Positions 45,690-56,914 of a DNA stretch of 64,000 bases are shown here, piece after piece (the stretch's first letter is position 1; every line of letters begins with the position of its first letter). Source of the stretch: Paguma larvata (taxonomy: Eukaryota > Chordata > Mammalia > Carnivora > Viverridae); NCBI GenBank assembly GCA_030068075.1, contig CM057841.1:49579030-49643029 (forward strand), written 5' to 3'. The notes beneath the pieces are model-generated. The model ran no database searches. It had not been told where the DNA came from and saw only the letters and a list, made by a program, of their open reading frames with translations. The translations under genes were made by a program, and so were the position numbers.

Positions 45690-48600
45690 ATCTGTCTTTT
45701 TCTGACTGACTTATTTCACTTAACATAATACCCTCCAGTTCCATCCATGTTGCTACACATGGCCAGATTTCATTCTTTCTCATTGCCATGTAGTAGTCCA
45801 TTGTATATAAGTACCATAACTTCTTTATCCATTCGTCAGTTGAAGGGCACTTGGTTTGCTTCCATGATTTGGCTATTGTCGAAAGTGCTGCTATGAACAT
45901 TGGGGTACACGTACCCCTATGCATCAGCATTCCTGTGTCTCTTGGGTAGATTCCTAGCAGTGCTATTGCTGGGTCATAGGGTAGCTCTATTTTCATTTTT
46001 TTGAGGAACCTCCACTCCGTTTTCCAGAGTGGCTGCACCAGTTTGCATTCCCACTAACAGTGTAGGAGGGTGCCTGCTTCTCCACATCCCCGCCAGCATC
46101 TATAGTTTCCTGATTTATTCATTTTAGCCACTCGGACCGGTGTAAGGTGGTATCTCAGTGTGGTTTTGATTTGTGTTTCCCTGATAATGAGTGACTTTGA
46201 GCATCGTTTTATGTGTCTGTTGGCCATCTGAATGTCCTCTTTGGAGAAGTGTCTATTCATATCTTCCGCCCACTTTTTCACTGGATTATTTGTTTTTCGG
46301 GTGTGGAGTTTGGTAAGTTCTTTATAGATTTTAGATACTAGTCCTTTATCTGATATGTCATTTGCGATTATCCTTTCCCATTCTGTCGGTTGTCTATTAG
46401 TTTTGTTGGTTGTTTCCTTTGCCGTGCAGAAGCTTTTTATCTTGATGAGGTCCCAATAGTTCATTTTTGCTTTCAATTCCCTCGCCTCTGGAGATGTGTT
46501 GCATAGAAAATTGCTGTGGCTCAGGTCAAAGAGGTTTTTTCCTGCTTTCTCCTCTAGGATTTTGATGGTTTCCTGTCTCACATTCAGATCCTTCATCCAT
46601 TTAGAGTTTATTTTTGTGAGTGGTGTAAGGAAGGGGTCTAGTTTCATTCTTCTGCATGTTGCTGTCCAGTTCTCCCAGCACCATTTGTTAAAGAGGCTGT
46701 CTTTTTTCCATTGGCTACTCTTTCCTGCTTGGTCAAAGATTAGATGGCCATATGCTTGTGAGTCCATCTCTGGGTTCTCTATTCTATTCCATTGGTCTAT
46801 GTATTCTTGTACCAATACCATGCTGTCTTGATGACTACCGCTTTGTAGTAGAGGTTAAAATCTGGGATTGTGATGCCTCCTGCTTTGGTTTTATTCTTCA
46901 GAATTACTTTGGATATTCGGGGTCTTTTGTGGTTCCATACAAATTTTAGGATTGTTTGCTCTACTTTGAGAAGAATGCTGGTGCAATTTTGATTGGGATT
47001 GCATTGAATGTGTAGATTGCTTTAGATAGTATTGCCATTTTAACGATATTTATTCTTCCGATCCATGAGCATGGGATGTTTTTCCATTTCCTTGTGTCTT
47101 CCTCAATTTCCTTCATAAGTTTTTTATAGTTTTCCACGTAAAGGTCTTTTACATCTTTGGTTAGGTTTATTCCTAGGTATTTGATGGTTTTTGGTGCAAT
47201 TGTGAATGGGATTCGCTTCTTTATTTCTCTTTCTATTGCTTCATTGTTGGTGTAAAGGAAAGCAACCGATTTCTGTACGTTGATTTTGTATCCTGCAACT
47301 TTGCCAAATTCATGGATCAGTTCTAGTAGGCTTTCGGTGGATTCTTTTGGGTTTTCCATGTAAAGTATCATGTCGTCTGCAAAAAGTGAAAGTTTGACTT
47401 CGTCCTTGCCTATCCTGATGCCCTTTATTTTGCTTTCTTGTCTGATTGCTGATGCTAGGACCTCCAACACTATGTTAAATAGCAGTGGTGAGAGTGGACA
47501 TCCCTGTCGTGTTCCTGATCTCAGGGGGAAGGCTCTCAGTTTTTCCCCATTGAGGATGATATGAGCTGTGGGCTTTTCATAAATGGCTTTTTATGATGTC
47601 TAAGTATGTTCCTTCTATCCCGACTTTCTCGAGAGTTTTTATTAAGAAAGGATGCTGTATTTTGTCAATGCTTTTTCTGCATCAATCGACAGGATCATAT
47701 GGTTCTTATCTTTTCTTTTGTTAATGTGATGTATCACGTTGATTGATTTACGAATGTTGAACCATCCCTGCAACCCAGGGATGAATCCTACTTGATCGTG
47801 GTGGATAATTCTTTTTATATGCTGTTGGATTCTATTTGCTAATATCTTGTTAAGAATTTTTGCATCCATGTTCATCAAGGATATCAGCCTGTAGTTCTCT
47901 TTTTTTGCTGGGTCTCTATCCAGTTTGGGAATCAAAGTGATGCTGGCTTCATAGAATGAGTCCGGGAGTTTTCTTTCCGTCTCAATTTTTTGGAACAGCT
48001 TGAGGAGGATAGGTATGAACTCTGTTTTAAATGTCTGGTAAAATTCCTCAGGGAGGCCATCTGGCCCTGGACTTTTATTTGCTGGGAGATTTTTGATAAC
48101 TGATTCAATTTCTTCACTAGTTATGGGTCTGTTCAAGTTTTCTATTTCTTCCCGTTTGAGTTTTGGTAGCATGTGGCTGTTTAGGAATTTGTCCATTTCT
48201 TCCAGGTTGCTCAATTTGTTGGCATAGAGTTTTTCATAATATTCTCTGATGATTGCTTGTATTTCTGAGAGATTGGTTGTAATCACTCCATTTTTGTTCA
48301 TGATTTTATTGATTTGGTTTCTCTCTCTTTTCTTTTTGAGGAGCCTGGCTAGAGGTTTATCAATTTTGTTTATTTTTTCAAAGAAACAACTCTTGGTTTC
48401 ATTGATCTGTTCCACTACTTTTTCTGTTTCCATATGATTAATTTGTGCACTAATCTTTGTTATTTCTCTCTTTCTGCTAAGTTTGGGCTGTCTTAGCTCT
48501 TCTGCTTCTAGTTCCTTTAGGCGTGCTGTTAGAATTTGTTAGGAATTTTTCTTGTTTCTTGAGATGGGCGTGGATTGCAATATATTTCCCTCTCAGGACT

Positions 48601-49496
48601 GCCTTTGCTGCATCCCAAAGTGTTTGGATTGTCGTATTTTCATTTTCATTTGTTTCCATGTATTTTTTAATTTCTTCTCTGATTGCTTGGTTGACCCATT
48701 CGTCTTTTAGTAGGTTGTTCTTTAGCCTCCATGTTTGTGGGGGCTTCCCAGACTTTTTCCTGTGGTTGATTTCAAGTTTCAAAGCATTGTGGTCTGAAAT
48801 TGTGCATGGTATGATCTCAATTTTTTTATACTTATTCAGTGCTTCCTTATGCCCCAAAATGTGGTCTATCTTGGAAAATGTACAATGTGCATTTGAGAAG
48901 AATGTAAATTCCTTTGCTTCTGGATGAAGGGCCCTGAAGATATCTGTCAGGCCCATCTGTTCCAACGTGTCGTTCAGGTCCATTGTTTCCATGCTGATTC
49001 TTTGTTTAGTGGATCTATCCAGCGCCGTGAGTGGGGTATTAAGGTCTCCTGCAACTAGCACATTTTTATCAATAAGATGGCTTACGTTTGTAATTAGTTG
49101 CTTGACAAATTTGGGTGCCCCAGAATTTGGCGCGTAGATATTTATAATTGTTAGCTCTTCCTGCTGGATAGTCCCTGTGATTATTATATAATGCCCTTCT
49201 TCATCTCTTATTACGTCTTTTACTTTAAAGTCCAGTTTATCTGATATAAGTGTGGCTACTCCAGCTTTCTTCTGAGTTCCTGTAGCATGGTAGATAGTTC
49301 TTCATCCCCTCACTTTAAGTCTGAAGGTGTCCTCAGGTTTAAAATGTGTCTCTTGAAGACAGCAGATAGATGGGTCTTGTTTTCTAATCCATTCCGTTAC
49401 CCTGTGTCTTTTAATTGGAGCGTTTAGTCCGTTTACATTCAGTGTTAATATTGAAAAATGTGGGTTTAGAGTCAAGGTGTTGTCTGTAGGTTTCAT
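45690..49496 (-). pseudogene. L1 ORF2 (endonuclease-reverse transcriptase), broken
   Basis: L1 ORF2p nicks target DNA and reverse-transcribes L1 RNA there. I place the start at the ATG at 49496 (MKPTDNTL), just before ILTLNVNGLNAPIKRHR. Endonuclease landmarks are the Asn in LNVNG, the Glu in CCLQETH (about 49350), GDLNTP (about 49045) and SDHNALKLE (about 48780). RT landmarks are the finger motif [11 protein letters not shown] (about 48060) and the catalytic YxDD-type motif as [12 protein letters not shown] (about 47375-47410), with both Asp kept. The C-terminal Cys motif begins [14 protein letters not shown] (about 46060-46100) and continues in another frame as QPLWKTEW. Readable pieces are 49547-49302, 49061-48477, 48433-47642, 47470-46961, 46821-46054 and 46038-45580, separated by stops or frameshifts. 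No full protein is possible. Confidence 0.93.
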
Positions 49497-50434
49497 GTTT
49501 GTAAGGATGTCTCTGGTGCTCTGTGTTCCTTGCAACCTTTCCTTCATAGAGTCCCCTCAGGATCTCTTGTAAGATTGGTATATTTGTGATGTATTCCTTC
49601 AGTTTTTGTTTGTTTGGGAAGACCTTTATTTCTCCATCCGTTTTGAATGACAGGCTGGCTGGATAAAGGATTCTTGGGTGCATGTCCTTCCTTCATCACA
49701 TTGAAGATTTCCTGCCATTCCTTTCTGGCTTGCCAAGTTTCTGTGGATAAGTCCGCTACTACCCTAATGTGTCTGCCTTTGTAAGTCAAGGCCCATTTAT
49801 CCCTAGCTGCTTTTAGGATTCCCTCTTTATCTTTGTATTTTCCCAGCTTCACTATGATGTGTCTTGCTGAAGGCCTATTTGGGTTACGTCTGAGGGGAGT
49901 TCTCTGTACCTCTTGGACTTCAGTGCCCATTTCTTTCTTCATGTTGGGGAAGTTCTCATTGATGATTTGTTCAAATACCCCTTTGATTCCTTTCTCTCTC
50001 TCTTCTTCCTCTGGAATTCCCATAATACAGATGTTATTCTGTTTGATTGCATCGGTCAGCTCTCGAATTCTCCTTTCCTGTTCCTGAATCAATTTCTCTC
50101 TCTTTTTCTCTGCTTCATCCTTTTCTGTAATTTTGTCTTCTAATTCCCCTATTCTATCTTCTGCCTCTGCAATCCGCGCTGTGGCCGCCTCCAATTTGTT
50201 TTGCCCCTCATTTAAATCATTTTTTAATTCCTGTATATATCTTTTTAGGACCTTGATCTCTGCCTCTAGGGAGCCCCTGATTTCTTCTATGTTTTTTTCA
50301 AGCCCTGTGAGTATTTTTATATTTATCGTTCTGTATTCTTGTTCTGTGAAGTTGCTTATGTCTGCTTTCATCATTTCTTGTGCTGTCACTATTTCCTGTA
50401 CAGTCTTCTGAGGGGAGTTCTTCCGTTTGGTCAT
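49411..50434 (-). pseudogene. L1 ORF1 (RNA-binding chaperone), frameshifted
   Basis: ORF1p trimerises on L1 RNA to form the ribonucleoprotein. The ATG at 50434 opens 296 codons. Residues about 40-130 form a coiled coil with RIAEAE and RIGELE, which fit the RhxxhE trimer pattern of L1 ORF1p. Residues about 134-212 are the RRM-like domain (NICIMGIPEEEE, then ARHIIVKLGKYKDKE). The C-terminal domain starts near 218 (YKGRHIRVVADLS). After NVMKEG (about 49687) the frame is lost. The expected continuation, MHPRILYPASLSFK and KQKLKEYITNIP, lies in another frame from 49683, so one small indel separates the two. The restored frame would run on past the ORF2 start to 49411, which suggests the original ORF1 stop has also changed. 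About 85% of the coding length is otherwise clean. Confidence 0.93.
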
Positions 50435-51948
50435 TTTGGCAATGTGTGTATTGGTTTGTTTCCTATTTCTCCCTCGAAAGGAAAAGGGTCAGACCGACAA
50501 ACAGGAAGCACAAACTCACAACCTTACTGACCAATGAGATGGACAAACAAATCACAACATAAAAAAGAATAACAAATGACACTCTGGAGGCATGCAACCT
50601 GATGTACCAGCTACACGATAATGATGGGATGTGCGCTCTGCTGATGGCAGAGCATACATAGAGTAGTGACAGGTGTGGGCAGAAGAAGAAATTGAACTTT
50701 GACCAGGTAGAGAGATTAGAAGACTTGATCCAGCAGGAGAGAAATCAGAATAAGGAAGGATGCGAGGAAAGAGAAATGAAGTTAGATGTTGTCCAGGTGC
50801 TCTATGTGGTCTGACTGTTCCATAGAGAGAGAGAGGAAATTAAAGAGGGAGGTGTATAACATGCATTGAGAGAGTGGGTAAAATGTCTGCTTAAGCAAGC
50901 CAAAACCCCCTGGTGACCGGTTTAGAGGTGGGGAGAGACAGGAAGAAGAAGAGGAAGAATATATCTAAAACCGAAGAATTGACCTAGAGTTAATCCAGGC
51001 AGTGCTGCAGTAGTTGTGTCTCCGCGGCTACCACTCCGGGAGAAGGGCATCTCTCATATGAGGAGGAGCGTGACCTGGTGTAGGCGGGTCCCACTTCCAC
51101 CGCTGGGGTTGGAGTCCTAGGTTTTGGCTTTATGGGAATGTGTGACCACAATGGTGCCCTCCCGGCCCGACTGTCTCAGATCTCTCCTCACGGACCCACA
51201 GTCTCAGATCACTCCTCAGTTTCCGTCCTCAACTCCATCCAGATTACCAACACAGTTCAAATTGCTGGGCAGTCCTGCCGCCCAAGCTCATCTGAGTTCC
51301 TTTAACTCCCTCTGACCGCCACGCCTTATGTAAATTGAGTCTCTGACTCAGCACCGCTGCGACCACAATGGCGTCCCCGTAGCCTCTTTTCACGGAGCTA
51401 GAGTCTCCGAACCCTCCTCTGTGTCCGTCCTCGACTTGGTCAGGGTGCAGGGGCAGCACGACCCGCTGGGTGGTCGCGAGACCCTGCATGCTCAGCCTTC
51501 CCCACCCGAATTATGCCTCTGACTCAGCACCGATCACAGCGTCACTGGCTCCGGAGTGAGGAAAGCTCCGCCAGCTCCCCCGTGAGCAACGACCCTGTCT
51601 CAAAAAAGCCTTGCAGATAGGGACTGGATGATAAGCTCCCTCTCCGCCCGGGTTCGAGGTACTTTCCCCGCTGCTCTTTCTCTTCCCCTTGTCTTTCGGA
51701 GGAAGGGGCCCAGGGCCCCGGGCCCACTCCCCGCAGTCTGCAACTCTGCAGCTCTCTTTCTTTCTCCCAGATTGCACTCACTCAGTGTCCCCAGATGCTC
51801 TGGTTTTGGCGTTCTCTTTCCTGTAGCTTCCAACTCCTCTTCCTGCAGATCCCTGCGATTGAGAGTTTCTCGGTCTCAGTCCCTCTCAGATTGAGTTGCC
51901 AGAGACCAGCAGCGGGTATTACTTCTTTTCCGCCATCTTGAACCAACC
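50435..51948 (-). promoter_or_regulatory. L1 5' UTR with internal promoter
   Basis: 1.5 kb upstream of ORF1 on the minus strand. 50990-51910 is GC- and CpG-rich, unlike the rest of the window, as expected for an L1 internal Pol II promoter. The YY1-type AAGATGGCGG lies at the extreme 5' end (51930-51939 region). Repeated blocks are visible: GACCACAATGG at 51144 and 51361, and CTCTGACTCAGCACCG at 51341 and 51517, suggesting degenerate tandem monomers. 50560-50990 is AG-rich and different in texture. Confidence 0.8.
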
Positions 51949-51963
51949 TGCATTATTATTTTT

Positions 51964-52154
51964 AAGAAAATGTTTATTTTTGAGAGAGAGAGAGTACAAA
52001 CAGGGGAGGGGCAGAGAGAGAAGGGTACAGAGGATCTGAAGTGGACTCTGTGCTGACAGCACAGAGCCCAATGTGAGGCCCGAATCCATGAGCTGTGAGA
52101 TCATGACCTGGGCTGAAGTTGGATGCTTAACCCACTGAGCCACCCAGGTACCCC
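51964..52154 (-). mobile_element. CAN-SINE (minus), L1 inserted in its tail
   Basis: TTTATTTTTGAGAGAGAGAG tail side, GTGCTGACAGCACAGAGCCC, GATCATGACCTGGGCTG and GAGCCACCCAGGTACCCC. Its T-rich tail is cut by the 6.5-kb L1. The far flank of the L1 (CATAAAAAATG near 45381) resembles the SINE's right flank (TAAAATGGATG at 52155), so the SINE duplication probably spans the L1. Confidence 0.9.
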
Positions 52155-53401
52155 TAAAATGGATGATTTTCTAAAGGTTAGGTCAACATTAATGTTTGAA
52201 TCAGTACTTTGTAATTATTATTTTTTGTGTGTGTGAAGCAAATAGAGTTAAAAAAATGAACAAAGTAGTTGAGACTCCGTTTTGATATTTTAAAATTAAA
52301 GACAGATTTTTTCAGCATTTTTTGGGTCAGTAGGTATCGTTACATATCATCCTGTATCCTGCTATGTATTTGATCAATGAGATAGTAAGTTAAAGCTAAA
52401 ATTAAATATATTTATTAGGATACAATTTTCACTTTTTTTTCTTAGCTTTCTAAAGTAATCTAAGGAGGAAATTAGTGCTGATACTATGTCAAGCAAGGAA
52501 AGTGATCAGATTTGTATGTGAAGTGGGGAGAAACATTTGAAGGAGATGATACCTTCATATTACTTTAAACTTATTTACTCCATTAGAAAAGGTCACTTTT
52601 CCCAATAGATTTAAGGAAGAAAGATCACATTTGCTTAGGATTAGTGGACAGGCATTTTGTAAAGCTGCAAAAGACTCTGAATCTGTTTTCATTATTCTAT
52701 TGTGGTGGGGACTTGGAGTTAATGCTACTGCAAATGTAGGGAGAAAGAGAGGTTTATTGTTGCCTAAAGCTTTGGAAATAAATTTAGAGCGGTCTCAAAG
52801 GAAGACCCTTCCATGAATGACCTACTCTCTTTTGTACATGTCTGTTGCTATTTCAAGATGCTATTTTGTTATTGCTAAGAGCCAGTCCAAATCTGATCAA
52901 CAGCGGTTTCTCGAGAGAATGTGAGTGTGCTTTTTATCTTTGGAACTATTCAGTTTATCTTTAACTTTAAACTGTCTCTGAGTAATTAGTTTGATTTGAT
53001 GCTTTAACAGAAAGTAATCCTCAAAACTCTTAATAGAGCAAAAAACTGATAACAGAAAAACGGAAAGATAATGAAAAATTGCTCTTAATTTTCTCATTTT
53101 TTTTAGAGTACAAAATGATAGATTTTACTTTCTCAAAAAATTGTTATCTTTATGTGGAATACATATAGGAATATGGACATAAACAAAAAGATTTAAAAAG
53201 CCTCAATAAAAATAATGCTCAAGTATTAGCATGATTTTATATACTTGAAAAATGTGACCCTATATTGCTTATTAACTTTTTAAAGCATTTTTCTTTGTGT
53301 TTATTCTTGCCACATCAATTATGCACCCTGAACCTTGGATGTATGTCTGATAAGAAGTAGGGATATTAATTCATGAACTACTGTAATGAAGCTAATGTTT
53401 T
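52155..53401. other. AT-rich unique sequence
   Basis: No recognised repeat or gene in about 1.2 kb. Confidence 0.4.
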
Positions 53402-53837
53402 TCTTTTTTTAATTGAAGTATAGTTAACACAATGTTCCCTTAGTTTTAGGCATTACAACATAGTGGTTTGACAGCGCTGTGCATGATGCTCTGTCACCAC
53501 AGTGTAGCTCACACCCCTGGCACAGTACCGTTCACTATGTGTCCTATGTGGTACCTTTCATCCCCATGACTCATGCATCCCATAATCAGAAGCATGTATC
53601 TCCTACTTTCTTCTACTAACTTTACCAATCCCCCACTTCCCTCCCCGATGGCAGCCATAAATTTGTTCTCTCTTTTTAGGGGTCTGTTTCTGCTTTTTTT
53701 GTTTGTTTGTTCATTTGTTTTTAAGATTTCACATGTATTTGAAATCAAATGGTATTTTTCATTCTCTGTCTGACTCTGGTCCATCCATGTTGTTGCAAAT
53801 GGCAAGATCTCATTCTTTTTATGGCTGACTAATATTC

Positions 53838-53840
<3 letters not shown>

Positions 53841-53881
<41 letters not shown>
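53841..53881. repeat. (TG)n microsatellite, about 20 units
   Basis: Pure TG. It sits where the related L1 copies have TTGTATATATATACC, so it probably expanded from that L1 word. Confidence 0.97.
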
Positions 53882-53883
<2 letters not shown>

Positions 53884-53892
53884 ACAATACAT

Positions 53893-54099
53893 ATTTTTAA
53901 AAAGTATTTGTTTTTGAGAGAGAGGTATGGGGGAGGAAGGGAGGGAGTGGCAGGGGTAGAGAGAGAGGGAGACTGAGGATCCAAGGCAGGCTCCACACTG
54001 TCAGTAGAGAGTCCAGTGCAGGGCTCAAACTCATGAACCACAAGATCACGACCTGAGCCGAAGTCAGATATTTAACCAACCAAGCCACCCAGGCGCCCC
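53893..54099 (-). mobile_element. CAN-SINE (minus)
   Basis: GGGGGAGGAAGGGAGGGAGT in the GA part, CACTGTCAGTAGAGAGTCC, CACGACCTGAGCCGAAGTC and AGCCACCCAGGCGCCCC. Confidence 0.93.
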
Positions 54100-54118
54100 T
54101 TATGCTACATCTTCTTTA

Positions 54119-54349
54119 AAAAAATTTTTTTTTTTTAATATTTACTTATTTTTGAGAGAGAGGGAGAGAAAGAGAGACAGAGCATGAGTGTGGGAGGGCA
54201 CAGAGAAAGGGAGATATAGAATCAGAAGCAGGCTCCAGGCTCTGAGCTGTCAGCATAGAGCCTGATGTGGGGTTCGAACTCACAAACTGTGAGATCATGA
54301 CCTGAGCCAAAGTCGGATGCTTGACCAACTAAGCCATCCAGGCGCCCCT
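54119..54349 (-). mobile_element. CAN-SINE (minus)
   Basis: Long T-rich tail, GAGCTGTCAGCATAGAGCC, GATCATGACCTGAGCC, GCCATCCAGGCGCCCC. TACATCTTCTTTA (54106-54118) and TACAGCTTCTTTA (54354-54366) flank it, one mismatch, and are L1 sequence. Confidence 0.95.
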
Positions 54350-54400
54350 CTAATACAGCTTCTTTAGCCATTCATCTATTGATGGACCCTTAGGTTGATG

Positions 54401-55240
54401 AAGCTGATATTTTTTTTATAGTAACAGAATTTTCAAGTCATATAAAACAATATTCCTTTTTGTTGTCCTTTAAAATAATTGATCTTTAAGATAAGGTTGA
54501 TGGTGTTGGGCATGGAGAAGTCAACAGTTTACAAGAGAAGAATCATCCCCATCCCACAATGCTAAGGTTTGCCAAACTCATCTCTGGAGGTTGACGAGTC
54601 TTTAAAGAAGGAAACCACCTTATGCATTGTTTTTCCAGTGCTTTGGAGCTCTAGTAGATATGTGGCTTTGCAAAGTCACCCTGATGAGCTGAGGGCAGAG
54701 AAATGACTGGATTTTCCTTATAACTTATCAACCTCAACAGTATTTAAATAATTTATTTGTTTACAACTTGGATCAGGTGTTATTTAAAGAAATTTCACAT
54801 GGAAAAATAGTTTGAAAATTATTGACTTGGTATAAAACCTTCAATTTATATACCATGGAACTAGGACACATGGAGGTTTTATGTCTGACTGTCTGTAGCT
54901 CCCCAGTTACAAGTCAGTCTGTGGCAGAATCAGGAACAGCTCTTGATTTGTATGCATCATCCATCTTCACCTCCTTTTCTTCTCCTTTTCCCTGTTTCTT
55001 TCTTTTCTATCTATCCTCCCTTCTTGCCTCCCTCCCTTCCTTCCTTGTCTTCATTTGCCAAATATTGGATTCTATTTGAGAAACACATTGCTTTCCATAA
55101 AGAGCACTGATACCTAGTTTTAAAACATACAGTAGACAAATCAGAAAACAGTATGGCAAATGCTACAACAAAAATGTGAATGAGATGAACGTACGGTTGC
55201 CTGGGTTACTGGAAGATAAGCAGTTGCCTTTCCTGAGTCA
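54401..55240. other. Unique sequence with a CT-rich patch
   Basis: 54965-55050 is pyrimidine-rich (CTTCC/CTCCC words). No gene recognised. Confidence 0.4.
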
Positions 55241-55277
55241 TGGCACAGTAGTTAAGCATTAATTTTTATTTTATTTT

Positions 55278-55721
55278 GTTTTAATTATTATTAATATTTA
55301 AAAAATTTTTTTTAATGTTTATTTATTTTTGAGAGACATAGAGGCACACCATGAACAGGGGAAGGGCAGAGAGAGAGGGAGACACAGAATCGGAAGCAGG
55401 CTCCAGGCTCTGAGCCGTCAGCACAGAGCCTGACGCGGGGCTCGAACTCACAAGACTGCGAGATCATGACCTGAGTTGAAGTCGGCCGCCCAACCGATTG
55501 AGCCACCCAGGCGCCCCTATTATTAATATTTTTAAATGTTTACTTAATTTTAAGAGACAGAGCATGAGCGGGGAAGGAGGAGAGAGAGAGAGAGATAGAA
55601 TCCAAAGTAGGCTCCAGGCTCTGAGCCATCAGCACAGAGCCCGACATGGGGCTTGAACCCATGAACTGTGAGACCTGAGCCGAAGTCGGACACCCAACCG
55701 ACCGAGCCACCCAGGTGCCCC
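55278..55721 (-). mobile_element. CAN-SINE B (minus), middle of the nest
   Basis: The body is 55532-55721 (GAGCCATCAGCACAGAGCCC; the ATCATG before ACCTGAGCCG is deleted). The tail remnant lies left of SINE A. Inserted in SINE C's tail with perfect duplication TTATTTTATTTT at 55266-55277 and 55722-55733. Confidence 0.93.
55300..55517 (-). mobile_element. CAN-SINE A (minus), innermost
   Basis: Best-preserved copy of the three (GAGCCGTCAGCACAGAGCCT, GAGCCACCCAGGCGCCCC). Inserted in SINE B's tail with perfect duplication TATTATTAATATTT at 55286-55299 and 55518-55531. Confidence 0.95.
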
Positions 55722-55733
55722 TTATTTTATTTT

Positions 55734-55787
<54 letters not shown>

Positions 55788-55979
55788 CATGCATGAGCAG
55801 GGGAAGGGCAGAGAGAGAGAGAGAGAGAGGAACAGAGGATCTGAAGCAGACTCTGTGCTGACAGAAGCGAGCCCCATGTGGGGCTCAAACTCACAAACTG
55901 TGAGGTCATGACCTGAACCTAAGTCAGAGACTCCATGACTGAGCCACCCAGGTGTCCCGTGGTACAGTGGTTAAGCATT

Positions 55980-56280
55980 TAAACTCTGTGGTCAGATTTA
56001 CTTCCAAGTCTTTTCTGAACCACTGATTAACTGTGTGACTTTTGATAACTTCGTTGTTGTGGATTGCTTTATAATTCTTAGGGAAGGGAGAAGCAATCAG
56101 ACAAGCATTACCCCTTCTTCCTATCTACCCAAAGGAAAAAAAAAACATTTTCCTGTACTCATAACGCTCGGATACCACATGTTGGTCTTCCTCCCAAACC
56201 AGTTTTTGAACTCTGTGGACACCAATTGGTTGTGTTGCAATTCAGTCATGACATTAACTAGATGGAATTAGCACAGAGTT
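55980..56280. other. Unique sequence
   Basis: Nothing recognised. Confidence 0.4.
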
Positions 56281-56914
56281 AAGGGCTCAGTCCCACAAAA
56301 TTGCTTTGACTTCAGATGCTAGTCACAAGTTTTAGGTTGTTGACTGTACTTCTGACCAATCAGTTATAAATTGGGAGTTCCTAGAACCCCTCCTCAGGTA
56401 CCATAATTTGCTTATTATGACTCCCAGAACTCAAGGAAACACTTATGCCTAGTGTTTTATTATAAAGGATGTAAAAAAAATACAGATGAATAGCAAGATA
56501 AAGAGGTACATAGGGCAAGGTTTGGAAAGATCCCAAGCACAGCGGCTTCTGTTCCCTTGATATTGGGATGTGTCACCATCCTGGCATGTGGATGTATTCA
56601 CCAACCCAGAAGTTCTAAACCTCCTACTTTAGGAACTTTTATGATGACTTCATCACATGATCATGATTGATTATTAACTTAATCTCTAGTTTTTCTTTCC
56701 TCCTTAGAGAATAGGGGAGGGCGCTCAAAGTTCCAAGCCTGTAATCATGCTTGGTCTTCTTGGTGACCACTCACCATCCAGGAGTCTCATTGCCTCATTG
56801 AATTGCCTCATTTGAATTAAGTATATTCTTATTACCCCAGAAATTCCAAGGGATTTAGGAGGTCTGTGTCTGGAACCAGGGGCAGACTAAATATGTATTT
56901 CTTATTATGTCACA
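56281..56914 (-). mobile_element. Ancient LTR (minus), ERVL/MER21-like
   Basis: On the minus strand it starts TGTGACATAATAAGAAATAC at 56914 and carries an AATAAA in TTTATAATAAAACACTAGG (about 56450-56468). It ends near TGGGACTGAGCCC. The wording (ACCAACCCAGAAGTTCT, AGATGAATAGCAAGATAAAG on the plus strand) matches a common placental LTR. The name is from memory. Confidence 0.65.

Larger units (their letters stand above)
45405..51948 (-). mobile_element. Near full-length L1, about 6.5 kb (minus)
   Basis: 3' end with T-rich tail at 45405, 5' end at 51948 (minus-strand GGTTGGTTCAAGATGGCGG). Target duplication TGCATTATTATTTTT at 45390-45404 and 51949-51963. Order from the 5' end: CpG-rich 5' UTR, ORF1 (50434 down to about 49410), ORF2 (about 49496 down to about 45690), 3' UTR with a G-rich (sense) tract at 45503-45555, poly(A). 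Both ORFs are broken, so it cannot supply its own machinery, though the promoter region is complete. It landed in the T-rich tail of the SINE at 51964. Confidence 0.95.
53402..54400 (-). mobile_element. Older L1 3' end (minus), split three times
   Basis: 53402-53840 is an older L1 3' UTR and ORF2 end (AATTGAAGTATAGTTAACAC, TTGTTGCAAATGGCAAGATC). It is interrupted by (TG)n, a SINE and a second SINE. Pieces at 54100-54118 (GCTACATCTTCTTTA) and 54350-54400 (TTTAGCCATTCATCTATTGA) continue ORF2 in register. Confidence 0.85.
55261..55959 (-). mobile_element. CAN-SINE C (minus), outermost of a triple nest
   Basis: The body is 55734-55959 with a long (GA)n block (about 55735-55784). Its T-rich tail is at 55261-55277, beyond the inserted SINEs. 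Duplication TGGCACAGTAGTTAAGCATT (55241-55260) and TGGTACAGTGGTTAAGCATT (55960-55979), two mismatches in 20. Confidence 0.93.

Noticed and set aside
48523..48927. 134-codon plus-strand open frame
   Set aside because: Antisense shadow of the L1 endonuclease region of ORF2.
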